This document shows, in pieces, positions 42,213 to 50,547 of a DNA stretch of 64,000 nucleotides. The translations under genes were made by a program, and so were the position numbers. Source of the DNA: Actinoplanes aureus (lineage in GTDB: Bacteria > Actinomycetota > Actinomycetes > Mycobacteriales > Micromonosporaceae); assembly GCF_015704865.1 (NCBI RefSeq), contig NZ_JADQTO010000005.1, positions 106,681 through 170,680 on the forward strand, given 5' to 3'. The notes below the pieces were generated by a model that was not told the origin of the DNA, ran no database searches, and worked only from the letters and a program-made list of their open reading frames with translations. Within the stretch, counting starts at the first letter, position 1; every line of letters begins with the position of its first letter.

Positions 42213-44053
42213 GTTTCCGCCTGCGGATCTTCCTGCTGGTGCTGGTCGTGGCCGGCACGGCGATCAGCGCCACGGCCTGGCTGACGCTGAGCCTGACCTC
42301 CCGGGAGGTGATCCGGGCCGAACAGGCCCGCGAGCAGCACCAGGCCGAGGTCATCGCGGAGATCCGCCGATTCGGCGTCCGCAACGGCCGGTGGCCCGGC
42401 GTCGACCGGGTGGTGGCCGACCAGGCGGTGGCGACCCGGCTGCACATCCGGGTGGTGGCCGACGACGGCGAGGTGCTGGCCGACTCGGACACCATTGAGG
42501 GCCGTACGGCCGGGCCGGTGCAGCTGCTGCCCCAGGCCGTCGATCCTATTCCGCACCTGGACCAGCGGATCCGGGAGCTGGCCGCCCGGCGGGCGAAGTG
42601 GGTTCCGGGCGCCGACCCGTCGGCGGAACTGGCCCGGGCGAACGGAAAGCCGCTGTCGGAGAAGGCAGCCGGGCCGCGACCGGCGCTGCCTCGTGACCTG
42701 TTCGGGGTGATCCCGGCGGCGGGAGCGTTCACCGAGCCGGCCGCGCAGGCGTTCCATCAGGTCGTGCGGTATCGGACGGCACTGGCCACGGTGCGGTGCG
42801 CCGCCGACTCCGGGCTGGGCGAGCCGGCGCTGGCGCTGGACACGTCGCCGTACCTCAGCGAGCAGCAGCGCGCCGCGGCACCCGGATGCCTCCGGGCCGC
42901 CACCAGCAAGGTGCTGGCCGACGAGCCGTGGCTGGAGATGGCGTGGACCGAGTTGAGCCAGTGCCGGGCGGGTCATCCGGTGTACGCCGACTGCCTCGGC
43001 GCGCGATTCGTCAGCGCGGCGTCGAGCACGACGGCCGTACCGGTGGAGGTGTATTTCGGCGCCCGGCAGGGCACCGGCCTGGACGGCCTCCAGCAGCCGG
43101 CCCTGATCGGCGCCGCGGCCCTGCTGGTGGTGGCCGCGCTCGGCACGGCCTGGATCGCGCGTCGGGTCAGCCGCCCGGTGCGGCTGCTCACCGGCGCGTC
43201 GCTGCAGCTGGCCACCGGCCGGCTCGACGTGCGGGTGCCGGCCGGCGGGCAGGACGAGCTGGCCCGGCTGTCGGCGTCGTTCAACGCGATGGCGGAGGCG
43301 TTGCAGCGCAGCGAGGAACGCCAGCGGCGGCTGATCGCCGACGTCGCGCACGAGATGCGTACGCCGCTGTCGAACCTGCGCGGCTACCTGGAGGGCCTGG
43401 CCGACGGGGTGATCGAGCCGAGCCCCGAGTTGTTCGCCTCGCTGCACGAGGAGACGCTGCTGCAGCGGCGCATCCTCGACGACCTCCAGGTGCTGGCGCT
43501 GGCCGAGGCGGGTGACCTGGCCTACTCGCCGGTGCCGCTGGACCTGGCCGAACTCGCCGAGACCGCGGCCACCGCGCACCGGGCGGTGGCCGCCGCGGCC
43601 GGCGTCGACCTGGTGGTGGACGCGCCCGAGCGGGTGCGGATCGAGGCCGACCCGGACCGCACCCGCCAGGTGCTGGGCAACCTGCTGAGCAACGCGATCC
43701 GCTACACCGACGCGGGCGGGCGGGTGGAGCTGCGGGTGACGCGCGACGCGCATGCCGCGATTTTGACGGTACGCGACACCGGCGTCGGCATGACCGCGGA
43801 AGAGGTGGCCCGGGCGTTCGACCGGTTCTGGCGGGCGGACCCGGCCCGGCAGCGGGCGACCGGCGGCTCCGGGCTGGGGCTGACGATCGCCCGGCGCATA
43901 GTGGCGGACCAGGGCGGCACCCTGGAGGCGGCCAGCACCCCCGGTCTGGGGACGACGTTCACCGTGCGGTTCCCGGCCACGCCGGCGGACGCGGCGGCCA
44001 CCCTGTCCGGCGTGTTCTCCAGACGGGCCCGCCGGGAGATGAACGGCCGGTGA
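42209..44053 (+). CDS. sensor histidine kinase
   Basis: 614 aa. TM1 is at the N-terminus (LRIFLLVLVVAGTAISATAW); a large extracellular sensor of about 270 residues with several Cys follows; TM2 is LIGAAALLVVAALGTAWIAR, then HAMP (RRVSRPVRLLTGASLQLATG). The H-box is DVAHEMRTPLSNLRGY with His381; N, G1 and G2 boxes are LGNLLSNAIRYTDAGG, VRDTGVGMT and GGSGLGLTIARRI. The C-terminal extension past the ATPase domain is short and basic. The signal is unknown. Confidence 0.95.
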   Translation: MSFRLRIFLLVLVVAGTAISATAWLTLSLTSREVIRAEQAREQHQAEVIAEIRRFGVRNGRWPGVDRVVADQAVATRLHIRVVADDGEVLADSDTIEGRTAGPVQLLPQAVDPIPHLDQRIRELAARRAKWVPGADPSAELARANGKPLSEKAAGPRPALPRDLFGVIPAAGAFTEPAAQAFHQVVRYRTALATVRCAADSGLGEPALALDTSPYLSEQQRAAAPGCLRAATSKVLADEPWLEMAWTELSQCRAGHPVYADCLGARFVSAASSTTAVPVEVYFGARQGTGLDGLQQPALIGAAALLVVAALGTAWIARRVSRPVRLLTGASLQLATGRLDVRVPAGGQDELARLSASFNAMAEALQRSEERQRRLIADVAHEMRTPLSNLRGYLEGLADGVIEPSPELFASLHEETLLQRRILDDLQVLALAEAGDLAYSPVPLDLAELAETAATAHRAVAAAAGVDLVVDAPERVRIEADPDRTRQVLGNLLSNAIRYTDAGGRVELRVTRDAHAAILTVRDTGVGMTAEEVARAFDRFWRADPARQRATGGSGLGLTIARRIVADQGGTLEAASTPGLGTTFTVRFPATPADAAATLSGVFSRRARREMNGR

Positions 44054-44092
44054 GCCGCCCGCCGGCACGCACGACGCGTGACGGCGGGCGGC
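44054..44092. terminator. bidirectional terminator between kinase and protease genes
   Basis: An outer 11-bp stem (44054-44064 with 44082-44092) encloses an inner 5-bp stem CACGC/GCGTG (44066-44070 with 44076-44080). It lies exactly between two convergent stops and can serve both strands. Confidence 0.8.
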
Positions 44093-44102
44093 CCGGGGTG
44101 CC

Positions 44103-45596
44103 CTACGGGTTGGTGTAGCCGAGCGCGTACGAGCCGGAGCCGTTGTACGCGTGCACCCGCCAGCGGTAGTAGCCGCTCGTACCGGTGTAGCTCGCGGTCT
44201 CGTCAGCCGCCGAGGTGGCGCCCTGCGCGACCACCGACCAGGCGCTGCCGTTCCACTTCTGCAGGTAGAGGTCGAAGTCGGTGCCGGTCGGGCCGTCGAG
44301 GCAGGCGCGGTGCGTGCCGGACGCCGACGAGTAGTAGTAGCTGTTGTCCGGCTGGTAGGCGCTGCCGCCACTGGCCAGCGAGCCGTTCACCGAGAACTCG
44401 TAGCCGGAGCAGCCGGTCGGCGGGGTGGTCGGCGGCGTGGTGCCGCCACCGCCGCTGGTCACCAGGGTCCTGCCGTACGCGGTGAGGATCTCGTTGACCG
44501 GCTGGAAATAGGTGGTGCCGCCGGAGGTGCAGTTGCCGGACCCACCGGAGGTGACGCCCTGCGCCTGCTGGCCGCTGAGCCACGAGCCACCGGAGTCGCC
44601 CGGCTCGGCGCACGCGTTGGTACGCGTCAGCCCGGACACCGAGCCCTCCGCGTAGTTGACCGTCTGGTTGTACGCCTGCACGGTGCCGCAGCGCCACCCG
44701 GTGGTGGAGCCGGACCGGCAGATCGCCGCACCGATCGCGGCGACCGTGGAGCCGGCCACCGTCACGTTGCCGCCGGAGTAGTTGTTCACCCACGGCTGCG
44801 GGACCCAGTTGGAGTTGACCGCCACCCACGCGTAGTCGTTGCCGGGGAACGACGAGCCCTGGAACGTGCCCTGGGCGACCCGGTTGAAGCCGGTGGTCGC
44901 GTTGCCCGGGTCGCCGCAGTGCCCGGCTGTGACGAATCCGCCGTTGACCGAGAAACCGACCGAGCAGCGCCCGCCGCCGATGTAGTAGGCGTCGCCGCCG
45001 CGTACGTCGTAGAACAGCCGGGGCAGTTCGGCGGTGGTCTCCACCCGGACGGCGGCGGCGTCGACGCCGCTGGCCTTGATGAACGCCTTCGCCGCCGTGG
45101 TAGCGCCGTGTGCCTGCACCACGACAGAGTTGGTCTTGACGTCGACGTACCAGCCGGGCACCTTGCCGGCCGGTGCCTTGGCGGCCGCGGCGTCCAGCTT
45201 CTCCTTGATCAGGTCGAGCTTCGATCCGCTGTTGGCGACCACCTTCGCGGTGGCGCCGGCGGCGGTGACCTCAGCGGTCCGCGACGACTCCGAGACGGCC
45301 ACGACGAGCTTGCTGTCGGCGCCGAGCCAGGCGCCGGCGAAGGCGGGGCCGAGCTTCTTGCGCAGGGCGAGTTCGATGCGGGCCGCGGCGTCGTCACCGG
45401 CGATGCGCTCGCGCGCCGCCTTCTCGGTCAGGCCCAGGTCACGTTGCATGGCGGCGAGCATGGCGGTGGAGGCGGCATCGCCGGCCGGCGACGCCCCGGT
45501 GGGTTGGGCGCCGGCCGGGCCGGCGAGAACGACAGCGGCCAGACCGGCCGGCAGCAGGATCGCTGCTGCGGCGGTGGCGGCGACGGTTCGGTTCAT
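44103..45596 (-). CDS. secreted S1-family (streptogrisin/alpha-lytic-like) serine protease with PPC domain
   Basis: 497 aa from ATG 45596, preceded by AAAGGAGTGA. A signal peptide (about 1-31) leads into an alpha-lytic-type prodomain (LTEKAARERIAGDDAAARIE, PGWYVDVKTNSVVVQAHG). The mature protease starts near DVRGGDAYYIGGGRCSVGFS and has the triad in TAGHCG, NDYAWV and PGDSGGSW. A Gly/Thr/Pro linker and a C-terminal pre-peptidase beta domain (GTDFDLYLQKWNGSAWSVVA) follow. The prodomain should fold the enzyme and be cleaved off outside the cell. Confidence 0.95.
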   Translation of the reverse strand: MNRTVAATAAAAILLPAGLAAVVLAGPAGAQPTGASPAGDAASTAMLAAMQRDLGLTEKAARERIAGDDAAARIELALRKKLGPAFAGAWLGADSKLVVAVSESSRTAEVTAAGATAKVVANSGSKLDLIKEKLDAAAAKAPAGKVPGWYVDVKTNSVVVQAHGATTAAKAFIKASGVDAAAVRVETTAELPRLFYDVRGGDAYYIGGGRCSVGFSVNGGFVTAGHCGDPGNATTGFNRVAQGTFQGSSFPGNDYAWVAVNSNWVPQPWVNNYSGGNVTVAGSTVAAIGAAICRSGSTTGWRCGTVQAYNQTVNYAEGSVSGLTRTNACAEPGDSGGSWLSGQQAQGVTSGGSGNCTSGGTTYFQPVNEILTAYGRTLVTSGGGGTTPPTTPPTGCSGYEFSVNGSLASGGSAYQPDNSYYYSSASGTHRACLDGPTGTDFDLYLQKWNGSAWSVVAQGATSAADETASYTGTSGYYRWRVHAYNGSGSYALGYTNP

Positions 45597-45674
45597 CCGG
45601 TCACTCCTTTTCAGGGGTAGTGGCCGCAACCTAGCCGTCGTTCATCGACGAGGGTAGATAACTAACGACTCATA

Positions 45675-48161
45675 TCAGTGCGGGCCCACCGCGGTGACCG
45701 TGATCGCGGCGGTGCCGGCCTCGTCGGACTCGGCGAGGTCGACGGTGGCCTCGATGCCCCAGTCGTGGTCGCCCTCCGGGTCCTCGAAGACCTGCCGGAC
45801 GGTCCACGCCGTGGCGCCCTGCTCGATGTGCAGGAACGCCGGGCCGCGCGCGGACGGGCCGGTGCCGAGCGAGTCGTACTCGTCGTAGTACTCCTGGATG
45901 GCCTTCTGCCAGCGGTCGGCGGTCCAGCCGGACTCGGCGTCCATCTCGCCCAGCAGGTCCCAGCGGCGCAGGGCGGCCAGCTCGACCCGGCGGAACATGG
46001 CGTTGCGGACCAGCACGCGGAAGGCGCGGGTGTTGCGGGTGACCGCGGGCGGCTTGTCGTCGAGGCGGACCTCCTCGATCTCGGCGCCGGGGTTCTGCAG
46101 CCGCGCCCACTCGTCGAGCAGGCTGGAGTCGACCTGGCGGACCAGCTCGCCGAGCCACTCGATCAGGTCGGTGAGCTCCTCGGTGCGGGCGTCCTCCGGA
46201 ACGGTCTGCCGCAGCGCCCGGTACGCGTCCGCGAGGTAGCGCAGCACCAGGCCCTCGGAGCGGGACAGGCCGTAGAACGAGACGTACTCGGTGAACGTCA
46301 TGGCCCGCTCGTACATGTCGCGGACCACCGACTTCGGCTTCAGCTCGTAGTCGGCGACCCACGGGTGCCCCTGCCGGTACGTCTCGTACGCGGCGTCCAG
46401 CAGCTCCTTCAGCGGCTGCGGCCAGGTCACGTCCTCGAGGAGTTGCATGCGCTCCTCGTACTCGATGCCCTCGGCCTTCATGGCGTTGACCGCCTCGCCG
46501 CGCGCCTTCTGGCGCTGCGCCGAGACCACCTGGCGCGGGTCTTCGAGAGTCGACTCGATCACCGAGACGACGTCGAGCGGGTACTCCGGTGACTCCTTGT
46601 CGAGCAGCTCCAGTGAAGCGAGCGCGAACGGCGACAAAGCCTGATTCAGGGCGAAATCCAGTTGGAGATCTTCTACCAGGCGATATGTCCCTGATTCGGT
46701 GCGCTCGATCACGCCACCCGCGATCAGCGCCCGGGCGATCGCCACCGTCCGGCGGATGAGCCTGCGCTGGGACGGCCGTTCCTCGTGGTTCTCGGTCAGC
46801 AGATGGCGGAGAGCCAGGTACGGGTCGCCGCCACGGTTCATGACGTTGAGCAGCATGGCGTGCGACACGTGGAACGACGAGGTGAGCGGCTCCGGCTCGG
46901 CGTCGACGAGCCGGTCGAAGGTGGGCCGGCCCCAGCCGATCGTGCCCTCCGGCGGCTTCTTGCGGACCACCTTGCGACGCTTCTTCGGGTCGTCGCCGGC
47001 CTTCTTCAGGGCCCGCTCGTTGTCGATGACGTGCTCCGGGGCCTGCACGATCACGGTGCCGATGGTGTCGTAACCGGCCCGGCCGGCCCGCCCGGCGATC
47101 TGGTGGAACTCGCGGGCCTTCAGCAGGCGGGTCTTCACGCCGTCGTACTTCGACAGGCCGGTGAACAGCACGGTGCGGATCGGCACGTTGATGCCGACGC
47201 CGAGCGTGTCGGTGCCGCAGATGACCTTCAGCAGGCCGGCCTGGGCCAGGGTCTCCACCAGGCGCCGGTACTTCGGCAGCATGCCCGCGTGGTGCACGCC
47301 GATGCCGTGGCGCACCAGCCGGGACAGGGTCCGGCCGAAGCCGGCGGTGAACCGGAAGTTGCCGATCGCCGCGGCGATCCGGTCCTTCTCCTCCCGGGTG
47401 CACATGTTGATGCTCATCAGCGACTGGGCGCGTTCCAGGGCGGCGGCCTGGGTGAAGTGCACGATGTAGACCGGGGCCTGCTTGGTGGACAGCAGTTCCT
47501 CGATGGTCTCGTGCAGCGGCGTCATCGCGTACTCGAACAGCAGCGGCACCGGCCGCTCCACGCTGCTGACCACCGCGGTCGCGCGCCCGGTGCGCTTGGT
47601 GAGGTCATCGACGAAGCGGGTGGTGTCACCGAGCGTCGCCGACATCAGGATGAACTGGGCCTGCGGCAGCTCGATCAGCGGCACCTGCCAGGCCCAGCCC
47701 CGGTCCGGCTCGGCGTAGAAGTGGAACTCGTCCATCACGACCTGGCCGACGTCGGCGTCGGCGCCCTCGCGCAGCGCCAGGTTCGCCAGGATCTCCGCGG
47801 TGCAGCAGACGATCGGGGCGTCCGCGTTGACGCTGGCGTCGCCGGTGAGCATGCCGACGTTGTGCGCGCCGAAGATCGCGCAGAGGGCGAAGAACTTCTC
47901 GCTGACCAGCGCCTTGATCGGCGCGGTGTAGAAGGTGGTGCGGTCCGAGGCGAGCGCGGCGAAGTGCGCCCCCGTCGCGACCAGGCTCTTTCCGGACCCG
48001 GTGGGCGTGTTCAGGATGACGTTGGCGCCGGTCGCGATCTCGATGAGCGCCTCCTCCTGATGCGCGTACAGGGTGAGGCCCTGCTCCGCGACCCATGCCT
48101 GGAAGGCATCGAAGACAGCGTCGGGTTCGGCGTTACCGGGAAGGCGATCGGTCAGCGTCAT
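45675..48161 (-). CDS. DEAD/DEAH-box helicase with DUF3516
   Basis: 828 aa. Walker A is LNTPTGSGKSLVATGAHFAA, motif II DEFHFY, motif III LMSATLGDTTRF, and motif VI HQIAGRAGRAGYDTIG. The C-terminal half is the DUF3516-type region (ERMQLLEDVTWPQPLKELLD, YVSFYGLSRSEGLVLRYLAD). It resembles the Ski2-like SF2 group, probably an RNA helicase, but no substrate is established. A 33-codon ORF precedes it by 15 nt. Confidence 0.93.
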   Translation of the reverse strand: MTLTDRLPGNAEPDAVFDAFQAWVAEQGLTLYAHQEEALIEIATGANVILNTPTGSGKSLVATGAHFAALASDRTTFYTAPIKALVSEKFFALCAIFGAHNVGMLTGDASVNADAPIVCCTAEILANLALREGADADVGQVVMDEFHFYAEPDRGWAWQVPLIELPQAQFILMSATLGDTTRFVDDLTKRTGRATAVVSSVERPVPLLFEYAMTPLHETIEELLSTKQAPVYIVHFTQAAALERAQSLMSINMCTREEKDRIAAAIGNFRFTAGFGRTLSRLVRHGIGVHHAGMLPKYRRLVETLAQAGLLKVICGTDTLGVGINVPIRTVLFTGLSKYDGVKTRLLKAREFHQIAGRAGRAGYDTIGTVIVQAPEHVIDNERALKKAGDDPKKRRKVVRKKPPEGTIGWGRPTFDRLVDAEPEPLTSSFHVSHAMLLNVMNRGGDPYLALRHLLTENHEERPSQRRLIRRTVAIARALIAGGVIERTESGTYRLVEDLQLDFALNQALSPFALASLELLDKESPEYPLDVVSVIESTLEDPRQVVSAQRQKARGEAVNAMKAEGIEYEERMQLLEDVTWPQPLKELLDAAYETYRQGHPWVADYELKPKSVVRDMYERAMTFTEYVSFYGLSRSEGLVLRYLADAYRALRQTVPEDARTEELTDLIEWLGELVRQVDSSLLDEWARLQNPGAEIEEVRLDDKPPAVTRNTRAFRVLVRNAMFRRVELAALRRWDLLGEMDAESGWTADRWQKAIQEYYDEYDSLGTGPSARGPAFLHIEQGATAWTVRQVFEDPEGDHDWGIEATVDLAESDEAGTAAITVTAVGPH

Positions 48162-48176
48162 GATCCTGCAAGTCTG

Positions 48177-48278
48177 TCAGTTCGCGCCGAACACCGCGTA
48201 CAGGGGACCGGCGATCCCGGCGGCCACGGTGACCACGGTGGCGACGACCACGACGGTGGCTCCGATTCGTGCGCGCAT
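48177..48278 (-). CDS. 33-aa single-TM micropeptide upstream of the helicase
   Basis: ATG 48278 opens a frame encoding MRARIGATVVVVATVVTVAA and then GIAGPLYAVFGAN before TGA. The N-terminus is basic and the rest is one hydrophobic helix. It is on the helicase strand and ends 15 nt before its start, so it may be co-translated. No strong ribosome-binding site is seen, so confidence is limited. Confidence 0.45.
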   Translation of the reverse strand: MRARIGATVVVVATVVTVAAGIAGPLYAVFGAN

Positions 48279-48339
48279 GGGGCGCAGTCTGCCCGCCGGC
48301 GGTTGCCGGCGGGGTTGCCGTTCGGTTGCGGTGGGTGGT

Positions 48340-48345
48340 TAGGTT
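48340..48345 (+). promoter_or_regulatory. -10 box (TAGGTT) of the DUF1707 gene
   Basis: TAGGTT ends 6 nt before GTG 48352. Confidence 0.5.
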
Positions 48346-48351
48346 CGGCGC

Positions 48352-48903
48352 GTGGGAGTTCCAGTGCCGGCGCCGCCTTCGGACGGCGACCGCGAGCGGG
48401 TGGCCGAGCTGCTCCAGCAAGCCTGCGGCGACGGGCGCCTCACTCTGGAGGAGTTCAGCGTACGGGTGGGCGCCGCCTGGGCCGCCGAGGACGACGCGGC
48501 CCTGGCCCGGGTCACCGACGGGCTGGCCCCGACCCCGGTCGTCGGCTCGTCGCGCATCGTGGAGAAGGTCGTCACGGTCTTCAGCCAGACCAAGCGGCGC
48601 GGCCGGTGGCGGCTGCGCGCCCAGCGGCTGGGCACCTACACCGTCTTCGGCTCCACGAAGATCGACCTGCGCGACGTGGCGACCGGGGAGGACGTCATCG
48701 AGATCGCCGGCTGCTGCGTCTTCGGCGAGCTGAAGATCATCGTCCCGGAGGGCGTCGAGGTCGAGGTCACCGGCCTGGTCGCGCTGAGCTCGCAGGAGAC
48801 CCGGCTGGCGCCGGTGCCCCGGCTGCCCGGAACCCCGGAGATCCGGGTCCGGGTGAGCACCTGGTTCAGCAACCTGGAGATCCGCTCCCGCCCGCCGGGC
48901 TAG
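48352..48903 (+). CDS. DUF1707 domain protein with LiaF-like C-terminus
   Basis: 183 aa from GTG. The N-terminal DUF1707 segment is DGDRERVAELLQQACGDGRL, TLEEFSVRVGAAWAAEDDAA, normally a small helical module at the membrane or DNA. The C-terminal strands (TVFGSTKIDLRDVATGEDVI, CCVFGELKIIVPEGVEVEVT) look like the LiaF/YvqF cell-wall-stress domain. There is no TM helix. Function is unproven. Confidence 0.88.
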   Translation: MGVPVPAPPSDGDRERVAELLQQACGDGRLTLEEFSVRVGAAWAAEDDAALARVTDGLAPTPVVGSSRIVEKVVTVFSQTKRRGRWRLRAQRLGTYTVFGSTKIDLRDVATGEDVIEIAGCCVFGELKIIVPEGVEVEVTGLVALSSQETRLAPVPRLPGTPEIRVRVSTWFSNLEIRSRPPG

Positions 48904-49053
48904 CCATCCCACGGCGTCCGCGTTTCGCTTCCGCTTCCTTTTCGGTACGCGTTCCGGCAGTTTCCGCCCATTCGGACCGTCCCGCCGTGCCGCGCGAGCC
49001 GGCACGTCCCGCGGCCCCAGCGCGGCCGCCGGGCCCAGGCAGCCCGCACATGT

Positions 49054-49077
49054 GATTACATGATTACTGGATTACAA
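49054..49077. promoter_or_regulatory. three 8-nt direct repeats (GATTACnn) before the haemoglobin fusion gene
   Basis: gattacat, gattactg and gattacaa follow one another without gaps (starts 49054, 49062, 49070) in a conspicuously AT-rich island. They end 5 nt before CGGAGGG, the ribosome-binding site of the next gene. The regular period suggests a repressor or activator site overlapping the promoter. Confidence 0.5.
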
Positions 49078-49093
49078 CCGACGGAGGGTCATC

Positions 49094-49855
49094 ATGACGG
49101 TTGAGTACATCCGGTACCGCCTGCCCGAGGAGCGCACGGCCGAGTTCGAGGCCGCCTACGCCCGGGCGGCCGGCTTCCTGGCACGGGCACCACAGTGCGC
49201 CGGCTACGAGTTGAGCCGGTGCACCGAGGAGCCGGCGGTCTACATCCTGCGCATCACCTGGACATCGCCCGAGGACCACCTGCGCGGCTTCCGCGGCGGC
49301 GACCTGTTCCCGGGGTTCCTCGCCGAGATCCGGCCGTACGTCGAGGCGATCGAGGAGATGCGCCACTACGAGCCCACCAAGGTGCGCGGCTCCGGCGGCT
49401 CCGTGCCCACGCTGTACGAGTGGGCCGGTGGTGACGCGGCGTTCGAGCGGCTCACCGCGAGCTTCTACGACAGGGTGAAGGCCGACGACGTGGTCGGGCC
49501 GCTGTTCGCCCAGATGGATCCGGCGCACCCCCGGCACGTCGCGATGTGGCTAGCCGAGGTGTTCGGCGGCCCGGCCCGCTACACCAGCGAGCGCGGTGGC
49601 TACCCGAGCATGCTCGGCCACCACCTGAACAAGGCGATCACCGAACCGCAGCGGCGCCGCTGGGTGAACCTGTTGCTGGACGCCGCCGACGAGGTCGGCC
49701 TGCCGGACGACCCGGAGTTCCGGGCCGCCTTCCTGGGCTACATCGAGTGGGGTACGCGTCTGGCACTGGCCAACTCCCAGCCCGGTGCCGAACCGGTCCG
49801 GAAGGCTCCGGTGCCGCACTGGGGCTGGGGCGTCGCCCCGCCCTACCTGGGCTGA
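49094..49855 (+). CDS. ABM monooxygenase-truncated haemoglobin fusion
   Basis: 253 aa. Residues 1-100 are an antibiotic-biosynthesis-monooxygenase (ABM) ferredoxin-like domain (MTVEYIRYRLPEERTAEFEA, YILRITWTSPEDHLRGF). Residues about 107-235 are a group II truncated haemoglobin (TLYEWAGGDAAFERLTASFY, FAQMDPAHPRHVAMWLAEVF, LGHHLNKAITEPQRRRWVNL). His in PRHVAMW and in LGHHL are the candidate heme pocket residues. Such chimeras are known in Streptomyces and Frankia; physiological reaction is unclear, with oxygen- or peroxide-linked oxidation suspected. Confidence 0.9.
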   Translation: MTVEYIRYRLPEERTAEFEAAYARAAGFLARAPQCAGYELSRCTEEPAVYILRITWTSPEDHLRGFRGGDLFPGFLAEIRPYVEAIEEMRHYEPTKVRGSGGSVPTLYEWAGGDAAFERLTASFYDRVKADDVVGPLFAQMDPAHPRHVAMWLAEVFGGPARYTSERGGYPSMLGHHLNKAITEPQRRRWVNLLLDAADEVGLPDDPEFRAAFLGYIEWGTRLALANSQPGAEPVRKAPVPHWGWGVAPPYLG

Positions 49856-50547
49856 GCCGCGCGCAGGGCGGCGGTGGCCCGCTCGGTGACCGGCGCCCCG
49901 TGACCGAAGCAGGCGATGTCGACGTCCAGCCCGGCCTGGCGGCGGAACGAGGCCGCCGCCAGGTCCGGGTCGGCGTTGAAGACGCCGAGCATCACGTTGC
50001 CGTCGGGACCGCGGGCGATGGTGTCGCCGGTGAACAGGACGCGCGCCTCCGGCAGGTGGTAGGCGACACTGCCGGGGGTGTGCCCGGGCACCGCCACGCA
50101 GACCGCACGGACCCCGCCGCCGAGGTCGATCTCGTCGCCGTCGCCGGCCTCGCGGTCGACCCGGACCGGCGCGACCTCGTCGTGCGTCATCCCGGCCTGG
50201 ACCTGATCGAACAACTCCCGCTCCCAGCCGCTGAGCACCGGCGGCGGCCCGTCCGCCTCGCCGCGGATCACCGGCGCGTCGAGATGGTGCGCGACGACCT
50301 CCACATCGCCCCAGGCGGCCACCTCGGCGGCCGAACCGACGTGATCCTCGTGGTGGTGGGTGAGCAGCAGGCGCCGCAGGTCCCGCCGCCGGTAGCCGAG
50401 CTCCTCGATCGCGCCGGCGATCTGTGGCCCCGACCCGGGCAGGCTGGTGTCGATGAGCGTCAGCCCGCCCGGGCCGTGCCACAGGTACGCCTGTCCGACC
50501 GGAAAGGCCAGCATCACCAGCCGCGGCTCGAGCCTCACGATCTCCAT
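49843..50547 (-). CDS. metallo-beta-lactamase-fold hydrolase
   Basis: 234 aa from ATG 50547 (MEIVRLEPRLVMLAFPVGQA). The metal motif is THHHEDHVGSA, with later ligands in VPGHTPGSVAYH, LFTGDTIAR and CFGHGAPV. The reaction is likely hydrolysis of a thioester or lactone, but this is not determined. It overlaps the upstream CE15 gene by 13 nt on the same strand and the convergent haemoglobin gene by 13 nt. Confidence 0.9.
   Translation of the reverse strand: MEIVRLEPRLVMLAFPVGQAYLWHGPGGLTLIDTSLPGSGPQIAGAIEELGYRRRDLRRLLLTHHHEDHVGSAAEVAAWGDVEVVAHHLDAPVIRGEADGPPPVLSGWERELFDQVQAGMTHDEVAPVRVDREAGDGDEIDLGGGVRAVCVAVPGHTPGSVAYHLPEARVLFTGDTIARGPDGNVMLGVFNADPDLAAASFRRQAGLDVDIACFGHGAPVTERATAALRAAQPR

Noticed and set aside
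46785..49055. 756-codon plus-strand frame opposite the helicase
   Set aside because: It runs across the helicase antisense strand and then through the DUF1707 gene in a wrong frame.
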